A DNA stretch of 64,000 nt, taken from Sciurus carolinensis (taxonomy: Eukaryota; Chordata; Mammalia; Rodentia; Sciuridae). The position numbers and the translations under genes are program-made. Position 1 is the first letter of the stretch. Each line of letters starts with the position of its first letter. Of the stretch, positions 34,451-45,789 are shown in pieces. The notes below the pieces were generated by a model. The model was not told where the DNA came from. It searched no databases and was given only the letters and a program-made list of their open reading frames with translations. The stretch is from contig NC_062217.1 of the NCBI RefSeq assembly GCF_902686445.1, positions 174,161,598 through 174,225,597 on the forward strand. Direction: 5' to 3'.

Positions 34451-37315
34451 CATGCACAGGTAAGCAAACGCAACCTTTCTTGGATGTCACCCTCCCCGGG
34501 AAGCTATGTAGGGACGAGGACCAGTCAGCCCTATTCATCCGCACGTGGCTGGCCGCCCGCCTCATCCGTCTGCCACGGGACAGAGTCTGAGGTAGCACTT
34601 GCTGTCCTCTGGATGCTGTTGGCTCACACTGCAGACTGTGAGATGTCTGCACCTTTGTGTGAGCCATTGTTAAAATGAGCAATTGAGAACAGTCGGAAAT
34701 GAGCACTTCCTGGTGTGGTCTTCAGTCAGGACAAAGGCAAGAAGGGTGTGGAGGTTCCTGCCTCCCATCCTGACTGCTCCCCGCCACACGGCAAAATCGA
34801 GCCGGTGCTTATTACTCGTCACGGCTTTCATGGACAAGGCACTGCAATATGCCTGTGGCATCTGTTTGCCTTTTGTGAAAGACGCCACCATCAAAAGCCT
34901 GAGTCAGAATCACCGTGACACTTTCTTCCTGTTCTCTGTAGAGGGGCCCCACACGGGGGGTGCTTTGTGACAGCTCCGGGGGGGCCAGGCTGCACCTCCC
35001 CAAGAACCAAGACGCGGGCTTCTGCGGTGAGCCGAGTCGCCTCCTGCAGCCTGCTGTTTTTGCCAAGAATGTCACCTCATGTATTGTGTTCTTTCCTCTT
35101 TGCTGTTTGTAAAGCCCATCTGTCCCCTGCATTCAGCTCTTCTGTGGGTATTTGTGGGCGTCTCTGTGCCCAGCTTAGGGGGGACGTCAGACACGGTCTG
35201 TGAGGGGTCTTGGAGAGGTGTCTTGAAGCCCCAAGTCCACAGGGCAGGCTCTCTGCACCCAGAAGCCCCTACTTCCCTGCCTCTGGATCATGGTGAGCTC
35301 CTCTGCTCAGACAGGTGCAGGGCTCCTTCCCCACCCACTCCCAAAGGCTGGACGAAGACAGCTTTCCAAGGGCCTCCCTGGCTCCCTGGCCAGGCGGGTC
35401 TCTTTTATTTTCATTTTCATTTAAGATACATGCCACCCTCCTACTTTGCCCAAGATAGACATAGTGTCTGTGTTAAAGCCTCCTCATGGCCATTCTGGAA
35501 ACTTCTAGAATCCCTGTATTCATCTTAGATGAATCAGGAGAGGACGAATCCACACTGTGGGGTTCTGAACAGCATGTCCTCATTCATTACCAGCTCTCTG
35601 TGTCTGAGTGAAAGGCACTTCATTCTCTGGAATGGCCGCTCCTCACTGCCTATTCCTGCTTCCTGCCCTCATTCCCGGCATGCCCTCAGCTCACTCCGCA
35701 GCTTCCTGGTGGCATTTCTGCCTGCTCTCCTCCCCTGGGCAGGGGTGCAGGTGGGGAGCTTTCTCCCCTGAAGCAGCCTCCCTGTCCGATGCTCCTCTGC
35801 TGGTTTCTCTCTCCTCTGAGGGTGGATGGCTGCTGCTCCCAGGCAGGGTCCTCCTCAGGGAACAGGAGTGTCTTATCTTCAGAGTCACCACCCCCCCAGG
35901 TCCCCTGGTCGTTCTGTGTGCTCTTCCACGAAGTGGGGCTTCTTTGTGGTAGAACCCAAGAGGGACCCAAGGCCGCCCACCGTGGTCCAGACTGGGTCTG
36001 TGGTAGCTCAGCAGAGGGGCTGTGCTCCTTATTTTGAGAAAAGGAGCAACTGCCTGTGCAAAATGGAGACAGATTCCAAAACCAGCAGGGAACTTCAAGC
36101 TCTGTGTAAGACTCTGGTTTTCAAATGAAGCATGCCATTATTAAGATTTAAGTAATGGTGATTGAGACATGAGAACTTCAGAAAGTGACTGAGATGTGCT
36201 GGACGCCTGGACATGCTACAGATATTCCTTGCAGGGTGGAGGTGCCATCTCAGGAAAGCTGCTCTGTGCTCCAGGAGGTGACCTGGTGGACATGGTCACA
36301 GGCATGAACAGATACACAATATCAGTTGACTTTTAATTCTCCACAACTTGAAGATTTGATCTCTAAGTTTGCTTTATTGAAAACATTATGGATATCAATT
36401 CAATAAGGTTTATTTCATTGTCCTGCCCCCGACCCCCTGTCTATTGCTTTCAAAAACACATCTCACTTCAAGGGAAGGAAAGGTCAAACTAGGCCGAAAG
36501 CCTTCTCAGTCTTCAGTGTGCGAATGTGCTTTGGAAGCTGCCCACAGAGTAAGACTTTAACAACGGTCTCTAAACAGCTCCCTTTGGGTATACCCGTGAA
36601 TAATGCAGAGATAGGTAGAGAACAGGGTAGCCTGTACGAGGCATGGGCTGAATTTGAGTGAGTTCCTTCCAAAGGCTGCGTGGGGGTCAGGATGCACCCA
36701 TGGATGCTGGGAGCTGTTTCCGCATCCTGTTATTACGGAGTCATTTCGATGCCCATGTATCTCCAGGGGGAACCCACGGTTTGCAAAGCCTGTTCTGGCA
36801 GTCTGACCTCTTCCCTCCGGGGCTTAGTCACAGGGTCTCAAGCTGCTCCAGGCCCTGAGAGGAGAGGACAGTCATTGAAACCCCTCTCCTCTCCAGACCT
36901 TCTGTTTGGTATGGAGGTTTCCCTCCACCTCTGCAGACCTAAGCAGAAGGCTCTTTGCCAGGTTTTCAGAAATGAGGGTATAATCCAGCCTCTTGTGTCC
37001 TGCTTGGATGGGCTTAGGCCCTGCTCCTGAGAGGAACCACAAAACCGGAGGTTTACACTCATTTCTCTACCCTACAATATTTTGGAAAACGAAAACAAAA
37101 CAAAAACAAAAGAAACAAAATCTGGTGAGTGTTGACCTCTGGGGTCAAGCACCTTCTGGTTTGGGCCTCCAAACAGGAAAATTTGAGATGCTGGGACAAG
37201 AACCTCAGGCATTAGAGTGAAGCAGGGTGACACTGTGGGAATGGGGGAAGAGATGGCTCATTTTTACCAGCCACTTACAGATCTGGGATCAAACACAGAA
37301 TGATTCACCACGCAT
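34451..37315. other. Unique DNA, no gene seen
   Basis: Mixed composition; 35405-35440 and 36315-36425 are AT-rich. No ORF over 149 codons and no recognised domain. A short A-rich tract with 'aaaacaaaacaaaaac' lies near 37090-37120. Confidence 0.5.
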
Positions 37316-37472
37316 TACAAACCAGATGGACACCAATGGACTAAACCAGTTTACCAACCAAGCAGCCTCCCTACCAACTATCCAAACAAGCAATCCACTA
37401 ACCTACAAATCTACCAACCAACCTACCTACCAACCAACCAACCAACCAACTTACCAATCTACCAACAAAAAT
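37316..37472. repeat. (ACCA)n tetranucleotide tract, interrupted
   Basis: Repeats of CCAA/CTAC words run about 150 bases, purest at 37429-37450 (accaacca repeated). Interruptions such as 'ctacctacc' and 'ttaccaatct' are frequent. The plus frame reads TNQPTYQPTNQP-like text only because of the repeat. Confidence 0.85.
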
Positions 37473-38149
37473 TCCAGCAATGTCCTGGAGTTAACAGCCA
37501 TCTTTGTTTCATAAAAAGTTTGCAGTGCCATTTTCTTGTTCTGATAGTGCCAACTGACCAGACAAATCCCCAGAATCCTGTAGACCCTCTATGCCTCTGT
37601 TTCCTAGGGATGATACTTCATGAAAGCACTTCAGTGATTCTGAGTTCCAAGTCCTGGCACTGAGCTTAACTGATGCTCCATCTTGGGGTGCTGTGGGACT
37701 TCTCTTCTGACATTCATGATACTTAATGCAGTTTGTAAATGTCAATTTAAGTTGAAAATGGGGTTTTCTCCTCAGAGACAGATTTCAGTGAGAATTCATA
37801 TCTAATTCCCTGGCAATTGCAAACTGTTTTTTCCTGACCTGGAACAAGGTCTGCTTTCTCTGCTGAGGCCTCAGTGCTATCCCAAGGCCTCAGCAACAAG
37901 GTCTTTACAAATGGGAGGTGACCCTCCTTTCCCCATTATCCTAACGTTCCTTAATTTGCAAAGTTTCTGACTCCTCAGGCGGCAACTAAACAATTCGGGT
38001 AAGTATCTCATTACCGGCTCTCCTCCTTCAGGCTGGATGTGTTGGATGGTTTGTTGTGTCTTGTACTGGCCTCCAAAGCTTAATATTCTGCTGCACTGGC
38101 GTCTCACTGGCGGATTATAACCCCCCTCGAATCTCATAATTCACTGAAA
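37473..38149. other. Unique DNA, no gene seen
   Basis: Balanced to AT-rich composition; short ORFs only. No repeat family recognised. Confidence 0.45.
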
Positions 38150-38560
38150 CTCAAAATTCTTTCCTTCTCTATTCACATAACTTCTGCAAGAATCTCCAAA
38201 GAAATTGGAAATGGGCAGATGAGCTGTTCTGTGGAAGCTTTAAGCCTTCTCCCCCTAATGAAATGTGTTACTTCTGTGACGATTTCTGTTTCATGGCATT
38301 CAATTTCTTGTCAGATGTGATAAACAACGGAACGAATGGGTTTTATATTAGCCTTTCATCACTCAATGGACTATTTGACTCTCTCATAGCCTCTCTTACG
38401 GTCTCCTGATGCTTCATTTAGCTGAAATGGAACAACAGGAGAGTCTTGCTGTGACTGATCGGTGCGACGTAGTGCCATCGCCGAGACACGCTCACTCCTA
38501 AATTACTTGTTGGGCTCTGTCAGGTACAGTTCCCTCACTCGCTGGGTGCTTTAGTTAATT
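38150..38560. other. AT-rich block, candidate noncoding element
   Basis: 'cccctaatgaaatgtgttac', 'gatgtgataaacaacggaac' and 'ttagctgaaatggaacaaca' sit in unique sequence with retained CpGs ('tcggtgcgacgtagtgcc' at about 38459). No ORF of note. It resembles neither an LTR nor L1. Confidence 0.35.
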
Positions 38561-39854
38561 GCTGTTTTAACTTTCTTTGTCTGGTTTCCAAGTTTATCCG
38601 GTGCTCAGAATTACTCCTCTGAACCTGGTTATTGTCTAGCTCTTCTCACAGATGCCATCTCTTCGTCTCCCAGATCCTGAGCTGCCATTTTGTTTTGTTT
38701 CAGCATTTGCTTCAGATTTATTCTGAGTCTCTACCTTATTTATTTTTAGTAGTGCTTTTAAATCAAATTATTTGACCTATGTATGATATTTACATATTAA
38801 ATTACTCACATCGACTCACAAATATCTGTGAAGTATTTTCATATCTAAAAATAACCGTAGCAATATTTTTTCAGGTCTGCTTTATGAGTTGTCTTTTGAT
38901 TTCTCCTGATGTCTGTGACTGGCTCCTTGGATAGTTGAATAAACGTGGCCCTCACACCGAGGGATGGGGTGAATCTGTGGTAGGAATGCCTTGGGTCCAC
39001 TCTGATACAATTGCAGAGAATAGTTAAAGACAATTCAAAAATAATGGTCTTGTCGTTTTCGTTGTCTCCTCTGTGCCATGTCTCTTTCATCAAGAACTTT
39101 GAGGTATACTTTTTTTTTTTGACACTTTGATATCACCTTCCTCTCCTGGAAATTGGTGTTGACATTTTCCTATAAAGACATTGAACTTTTATGGTCTTTC
39201 TACGAAACTCAATTGAACTCTTCAGAAAACTCATTCATTTTCTTTTGGTTTATAGGATAAAGCACAGAGGTGAGCTTATCAATCTCTCCGTGGAGAGTAG
39301 AAATTTGAGAGATTTAAGGAAAGTCAGGATTTGAAGATCCTTAATGTATTCCTTTGCTGGACCTCAGTAAGGAAGTGACTTGTTATTTGCTGGCTTTATA
39401 CATTTGAAATGGCTTCTTAAATACACGGTGCAGGGGCTAATGAGGGGGTTTCAGGTGGTGTGATAGTGCTCTAGAGACATGCTTTACCAAGGGTATTTTT
39501 TCAGGGGTGTTTAGGAGGAATTCACATCAGTACAGAGTCTATTATAAAATAAGAATATCCTTAGGTATGTTAAGAGTAATTAAAAGGTTTTATTCTGAAA
39601 ATTTGGTAGTGATTCCTAGGGCTTTGAGGCAGAGCTTTTCTCTAATACTGTATCTTATCAGAAAATGTACTGGAAAGGTGGTCTCCTGAGTCCAGCTCTG
39701 TGAGGACGAGAGCTTCCTGGCTCCCCAGACTTTCCCCAGGGATGCAGGGGGAGGGTCCAGACGTGGAGGCCAGACAGAAGGATGCCCCAGGGCTTGGCAG
39801 TGCCCACCTCACGTTCATGCTGGAGGAGCTGCGTCTCACGATACAGTCCTCCAT
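38561..39854. other. AT-rich unique DNA, no gene seen
   Basis: It contains a T run at 39108-39120 and several TTTTAT/AATAAT patches. The short ORFs (82 codons or fewer) have no domain. No repeat family recognised with confidence. Confidence 0.45.
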
Positions 39855-40035
39855 GGTGGTTAAATTGTGTCTCCTCAAAAGATATGTCGACGGCGCTCCA
39901 GAGGGATTGTGACTCTGTGGAACCTTGATTTTCCTTGTTTAGTCTCTGGAACTGTGAGAGAATAGTTACTTTTAAACCACACAGTTTGTGATGTTTACTA
40001 CAGCAGCTGTGAGAAGCTCATACGCACTACCTCCC
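39855..40035 (+). repeat. MLT1-like LTR with its middle deleted
   Basis: It begins 'ggtggttaaattgtgtctcc' and 'tcaaaagatatgtcgacgg', the LTR start. It then passes after a short gap to 'ctctggaactgtgagagaat', 'agttacttttaaaccacaca' and 'gtttgtgatgtttactacag', the LTR end. The central 200-odd bases of a full MLT1 are absent. Confidence 0.7.
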
Positions 40036-41214
40036 AGCGGCTAGGAGAGGATGCTCCAGTGAGTGATGGGAACTGAGTCAGGTTAATCCCTTGAGCTTAG
40101 AGGATGGGAGGCCATTGTCTTTCCTGTGCATGTGACCAAATTGCCTGCTGCTTCCCTGGAGGGCTGTGCATAGACAAAGGGGAATCTCTCCAATGCAGAT
40201 GCATAGGGCAAGTGGAACCTGATGGGGTCAGGGGCTGGCTGCCGGCTTAAAATCCAGGTGCCCCCTGTGCACAAGGCTGACCAGCACTGGCCAGGTCAGC
40301 TGAAGCTGTCCTGCACTCTCCTCCCTGGAGAGATTTGTCTGATTGGTGATCTGGTGGCTTGGCAGGTAAGTTCTGTACCAAAAGAAATCCCCCTCGGAGG
40401 CAGGAGCCAGCAGAATGGAAATGTGCGTCCAGTTTAGGAGGAGACGCCCGGGCGGCAGGTGGGCCCTCCCCTGCTCGCTCCCCACTCGGGGGAGCTCAGC
40501 GTTAGCTGACTCTCATTGCCAGGGGCCTCCAGGTGGGGTGCACGTGTCCAGAAAGGACACAACCCAGCCCCTTGATGCAGGCAGAAAGCACCAGAACATC
40601 TGTCCATACTGAATCCAAGGAAATTACACCTAATACTTGTTCAGGTTCACAGTACACTTTGTTAGTCAGCCCCAGCAGGAAAGGGGAGGTGCACTCAACA
40701 CCGTGAGCCGGGGTCTGCAGCCTAAAGGACGCGGGGTGCAGACCTCTGGGCCTATCAGTGCCTTGTGCACTCAAGCCCCGCCCCCGCCAGCGGGAGTGAT
40801 AGCCGAGCCCCCCACTGCTTCCCTTCCCACAGCTCCCCAAGGGTGTCCTGTTGGGAGTGGGCCATGGGGAGGCGGCCCCATGGTTTAGGAAGTGGAAGGA
40901 ACAGGAAGGCTCGATCCCTTTCAGCAGCAGTATCCGCGTGGCAGGCAGAACCCCTGGTCACCAGAGGAGGAGCCGTGGCTGGGGCGGGAGGCACCCAGGC
41001 CCGACCCCACAGAGACCGGGTTGGGAAAGAGACCGCCACCTGGCCTCGTGGTCTTCTCTCTTGCTGGGCTGTTGGCCCTGCTGTGGTCAAACCCCACTGA
41101 AGCGCCAGGAGAGGGGCTCTCTGGGCAGAGTCCGCTGGCAGGGCCGCAGGTATGGGACCTGGGAGGCCGTGGAGCATGGGCCCCCAGGGTTCCTTGACAC
41201 CCGGTGCGTGGGTT
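40036..41214. other. Unique GC-rich DNA, no gene seen
   Basis: Overlapping ORFs of up to 140 codons on both strands (40755-41234). No domains and no repeats recognised. Confidence 0.5.
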
Positions 41215-41440
41215 GCAAGTTAATTTGGCACTGATGTTAATTAATTAATAATCAAATGTGCACACTAGGAGAGAAACTCATTGCCTTTTTATCTGATGAG
41301 AATGATGTATCCAATCATTTTGGAAACCATGGACTTGAAAGAAGACTGCCCATTCTTGGACCTGAGCCTTAGTTGACCCTTTGCTCATCATTGATAATTG
41401 ATGACAACTGAAAATATTTGAAGAAATAGGACCAAGAAAT
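41215..41440. other. AT-rich block, candidate noncoding element
   Basis: 'ttaattaattaataatcaaa' near 41238 is followed by 'tatctgatgagaatgatgta' and 'ttgataattgatgacaactg'. TAAT cores and tandem ATTA words make it a plausible homeodomain-bound site, but chance AT richness explains them too. Confidence 0.35.
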
Positions 41441-41804
41441 GAATCACTGGGAGTCACAGAAGAGGATAAGGGTGCAACTCATCTGGCCAGATGTAAATCT
41501 CAGAAAGTGGAACCTGCGGGTCCTGTCAGCAGCCTCGCACCGAAGCCAGGACATTAACTGAGAAGGGAGTGGTCCCCGTGGGAGAGATTGATGTGCATGC
41601 GTGCTTGTGCACCTGTGTGTGTTGCAAAGTGCTTCCATTCTTGGTTCATCTTGAAGGTGGAGCCCTCAGGATCTGCTGTGGAGAGCAGGCTGTGCCTGAT
41701 GTGTGGAAGGTCATTCTCGGCCTGTGCCCAAGTCTGTGGGATTCCATTTTTTAAAGCCGCAGTTTGTCATGAGTTGCTGTTTTGAGTTTACGTGCTGAGA
41801 CAGA
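41441..41804. other. Spacer, no gene seen
   Basis: Short ORFs (65 codons or fewer) only. It leads into the unrecognised repeat copy A. Confidence 0.45.
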
Positions 41805-42525
41805 ATGACTACACCTCGTTTATGCAAACAAATCACTCATCCTCCCGGCGCATCCATAAGATGCCGACAAGAAGGACCACCTGTGAACTCACGGAGTTGG
41901 CCAGGAGCACGTGGACACATGGCGTACTGAGCTCATATTGGAAAAGCGCCCGTGAACTTAACAAACGAACCAGTCTCCTGAATGAAGCAGTGGGCTCCCT
42001 CGAGGCCCGCAGAAGGAGGCAACCCTCAGACTGGACGCACTGGCATCCAGACCCTATCACCTGGTCGCTGATCAGGAGCCTTGCCCAGAAAAACACCAGT
42101 GGCGACCCTTGACTCTCTGTTTCTGGGTTCAGCAGAGTCAGTTTCTCCTTCCTGTGATGACCATGCACGGCCCACTCCACGTGGCCACCTCAAGCTGACC
42201 CTCCAGGTTGACACTCTGGGACGACCATCGGAGGGACCTTGGCCAAGAACAGGTTCCTTCGCTTTTGACAGCTCTGCACCCTGAGCAAGTTCTTTGGTGA
42301 GTTCCTCACCTTGTCTGACCATCTGCAGCGAATCTTTGCATTCATATTTGCTCTCCGCCTTTGCTCTCAGCTCAGCCTCCTGAATCCTGCGGCCGCCTTA
42401 GCCCTTGCTCAGGCTTCCTGTATGATCGTGTAAAGTAAGAGCCTTACAGATATCAGTAATGAGACCGGAACAAAAGTACCCTCCTGCCACCAGGTGACCC
42501 ACGAGAATCCGGTGAGCAGTCACTG
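41805..42525 (+). repeat. Unrecognised dispersed or duplicated element, copy A
   Basis: Several ordered blocks are shared with copy B (43378-44015) on the same strand. These are 'acagaatgact', 'gaaaagcgcccgtgaactt' (copy B has tcgcccgtgaactt) and 'cacctggtcgctgatcagga' against 'cacctggtcacgtgtcatga'. Others are 'gcccagaaaaacaccagtgg' against 'gcccaggaaaactgccacag', 'ccttacagatatcagtaatg' against 'ctttacagacgttagtcatt', and 'gacccacgagaatccggtga' against 'gaccacgagcacctggcga'. Strand is arbitrary. I do not recognise the family. It could be a retroviral LTR, a DNA-transposon remnant or a local duplication. Confidence 0.65.
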
Positions 42526-42640
42526 CTGAAAGAGGTGCAGCCCGTGAATCCATCTGCTTCCAATAAAGTGTGACACTGGGAAGACATGATGTGTGAGCTC
42601 GGCACAGCTTGCTCACAGCACCTGCTGAGGAGTGGACGGG

Positions 42641-42874
42641 GCAAGTGAGGGACGCCGAGGAGTGGAGGGGTGTGAGTGAGGGACACTGAGAAGTAGAGGG
42701 GGTGAGTGAGGGACACTGAGAAGTAGAGGGGGTGAGTGAGGGACACTGAGAAGTAGAGGGGGTGAGTGAGGGACACTGAGAAGTAGAGGGGGTGAGTGAG
42801 GGACGTCGAGGAGTGGAGGGGGGTCTGAGCGAGGGACACTGAGGGGTAGAGGGGGTGAGTGAGGGACGGTGGGA
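42641..42874. repeat. 30 bp minisatellite
   Basis: About 7.5 units of 30 bp. Four units at 42672-42791 are identical, each 'gtgagtgagggacactgaga' plus 'agtagagggg'. Flanking units (42641, 42792) have a GC-richer variant ('gacgccgaggagtgga' or 'gacgtcgaggagtgga'), and one later unit is 33 bp. Because 30 is a multiple of three, the minus frame keeps open and reads a repeated ten-residue Pro/Leu/Ser-rich string. The identical core implies recent expansion. Confidence 0.95.
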
Positions 42875-43377
42875 TGCCACTGTTGTGCCCTGTACTGGAA
42901 AGGGTGGGAGCCCACCTGGGTCATGCAGGCGGAGCTGCCCGCAGGTGTCCGAGCTGGGCTGGGCACGTTGGGCCTCGCTGGTCGTGCCCTGTGCTGTGCA
43001 GCAGCTCCCCCTCGCCCTCCTCATGGCCTCTGCTCCGTCCAGTGGCCTTGTGACTTGCTCTGGCAGAAGCTGTCCGGTGACACTGAGTCTTGGCCTCACA
43101 CAGCCTCCAGGGCTGGTTCCCACCGTCTTAGGAAATTGCCTGGAGTCTCCAGGGAGAACCCTGAGCTACCCCCCGGGGAGTAGGGGACCCCACGGAGCAG
43201 GAACAAGCTCCTAACCGAGCCCCGAGCCCACCTGTGGGCGAAGCAGGGGAGGCAGGCTGGGCTGGGCTAGTCGAGCCACAGTGCGCTGGCCACCGTCTTC
43301 AGGAGGAGCCTGGCCCTCCGTCCGTCCACGTGCAAAGCAGCTGTTTGCCCTGTGTGCTTCGTGTTGAGGGCCAGGAG
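42875..43377. other. Spacer between minisatellite and copy B, no gene seen
   Basis: GC-rich unique sequence. Overlapping plus ORFs of 119 and 104 codons and the tail of a 241-codon minus ORF (42398-43123) cross it; none has a domain. Confidence 0.5.
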
Positions 43378-44015
43378 GCAGAATGACTCTCCTGTCTGTC
43401 TGACCACCACAGCCAGAAGGCAAGACTGGTCATTTGTCCACGCTCAAGAAAAGTAATCGCCCGTGAACTTGCCACATTCAATCAGGAGCCACAGCGTTGG
43501 GGACTGTCAACGCTCTCAGAAACACCAGACACCTGAGCTCATCGATGACACCAGATATACCCCCACGTAAGATCCACAAAGGGAGGAGCCTCCAACAGCA
43601 CCGCAGCATGCTGACCTGTCACCTGGTCACGTGTCATGAGCTCTGCCCAGGAAAACTGCCACAGTGATGGAGTTCGACTGTGCCCGGCTTTGGCTTCAAG
43701 CTGGCACTTGAAGCTGGCATTTTGAAACTGCCTGCCTACAGACCTTCACCATGACTCTGGGCCTTAGCTCCCTAAACCCTTGCCTGACCACCTGCAGTGA
43801 CCTGTTTGCACCCGTGTCTGCTGTCTTTGCTCTTGGCGTGGCCTCTTTAGCCCCTGTGGCTGCTTTGCCTCTGAGCAGCCTCTGTAACCCACACATCTTG
43901 TGCTGTGCAATGCTTTACAGACGTTAGTCATTACGGCTGGAATGGAAGGGAGCTTGCGATTGCCACGGCCAAGGTACCAAGTGGACCACGAGCACCTGGC
44001 GAAGTACAGCTACGT
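43378..44015 (+). repeat. Unrecognised dispersed or duplicated element, copy B
   Basis: Partner of copy A, same orientation, about 1.5 kb away, with insertions and deletions between the shared blocks. It also contains an 8 bp-arm inverted repeat, gcttcaag/cttgaagc, at 43693-43714. Tracts of 'tgctgtctttgctcttggcg' match 'ttgctctccgcctttgctctc' in copy A. Divergence is high, so the event is old. Confidence 0.65.
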
Positions 44016-45789
44016 TTTGCCATGGCTCCCTCGCAGCAAGCTACCTTAGGTCACCCACCCTGATGTGGGCGTGTGCACCATGACCCCAGGGCAAACACCG
44101 ATCTGATGAGTCCAGCTCAAACTCTGACCTACAGGATCAGCGCGAGGAGACTTTTGTTTAAGGTCATTAAGACTTGGAGGGACCCAAAGTGCAGCTGGAG
44201 TCTTCAGTGGCTGGGTGTCAGCTCGTTCATTTACTGAACACCTGTGCAGGTTGCTCCCTCAACTGCTGTGTATACTTACAGCTCCGTGAAGATTTGTGTG
44301 GTCAAGTTAATACTGACAAAAAGATTTGGCGTGCTGTAAATAGCAGCAGATAACGGACAAGGGTGTCAACTTGATATTGAAGGAAGATTGTTTTAAAATA
44401 CGGGTTTTGTTGTTATCCAGGAATGGTGAAGCCAAGAGATAGCGGGCCACAGTCATCGAAAAGGGACTCGCCTACTCGGTCCCCAGAGGAGGGGCAGACC
44501 ACGCTGGTCCAGAGCCGGGGAGCAAGGGGAAGGGTGGTTTCCATGGCGAAGCATGGGTGGGGCAGGGTCGCAGCCTCTGTTGCTGTGGGCTCTGGGCACT
44601 GGGCTGCCCTAGCTGTCGGGCACCTGGCGCTGGGTGAGGAGGGCAGCTGTCACTGTCCCGGAGTGGGAAGGCTCCACTGAGGAGGTGACGGGGGTGGACT
44701 CGACTGGCCGGTTCACACGTGACCAGTGTGCCTCGCTGAGTGCTGTCCCCAGGAGCTCGCCAGCTCTGCGAGGGCCTCCTCTCCATGTCAGCAAGGCCCC
44801 AGAGGCACTCTTGACACGCAGGGGTCCCGGAACCCACAGGCTGGGTGGGCCGCAGACATGAGGCAGGAGTTGTCGGAGCCTGGACAGACCACCTAGGAGG
44901 GACGGGAGGGAGGAGATGTGTCTGAGGCAGAGCCCTAAGGACAGGCGACCTGCAGGGAGGAGGAACTGGCAAGAGACTTCAAAGGAGCCCCAGAAGAGGA
45001 GGGAGGAAACCAGGAGAGGGTGGCATCCTGGAGCCAAAGGAAAAGGAGTTTGGAGGGGACCAAACCAGGACTGTGTCAGGGAGGAGAAGTGAGAAGTGGC
45101 CTCCCCAGGGGCAGGGCAGAGCCCAGGGGTGCTCAAGAGGGAGCCCGACCTGCACACAAAGCCAACGCCCTTCTCTCCCCGCCTCGGCATCGCCCGCCTC
45201 CCGGCCCCATTTTCCCTGGTGAGCATGCGCCCCTGTCCAGCAGCCGGCCCAGGCCTGGCTCTCTGCTTGCCGCCTGTCCCCTCTGTGCACACAGGCTCCG
45301 AGGGCTGTGGACTCTGCCTCTTAGGTGGGGGGCACCCTGAGAGTCAGGGCCTCCCCGACCCTGCAGGACGCAGGGGTGGATGGCCTGCCAGCTTCCCCGT
45401 GCCCAGGAGCGATGGAGGCTGGCGAAGGCCCTGACCCACCGAGCCAGACCCCCTGCTCTGGTCCCCGTCCGTGCTGCTGCTTCCTGTGCTCACCCTGCGC
45501 CTGTCCTCAGGTTAAGACCAGGTTTTCTTATGCGGGTGGCACACAGCAGGCACTGTTAAGTTCAGTGACTAGAAAAACACAAGTCTACACAGCGATTCTC
45601 AGCTCTCGAGTTTGGTGTCAGCTGCTGACCTGCAGCTGACATTCTTGCATCTGCTCGAATGTCCACTAAGGAAAGCATTTAGCATAGTTTTATCCCCCAG
45701 AAAATTGAGCTACCGAAGGGGAAGCTTTCAGTGAAAACCTTGCAAGATAGCAAACATTTTTTGGCTACTGTTTGCAGTTTAATTATGCT
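44016..45789. other. Unique DNA, no gene seen
   Basis: GC-rich from 44420 on. A 227-codon minus ORF (44609-45292) overlaps several others and lacks domains. An AT-richer patch lies at 44270-44420. Confidence 0.5.

Noticed and set aside
37227..37514. Thr/Asn/Gln/Pro-rich ORF as a low-complexity protein
   Set aside because: It is produced by the (ACCA)n tetranucleotide tract.
42641..42874. CRISPR-like regular array
   Set aside because: Units are contiguous 30 bp tandem copies with no unique spacers, in vertebrate DNA.
42398..43123. 241-codon minus-strand ORF with a repeated Pro/Leu/Ser ten-residue unit as a repeat protein
   Set aside because: The repetition comes from a 30 bp minisatellite whose period is a multiple of three; no start context or domain supports a gene.
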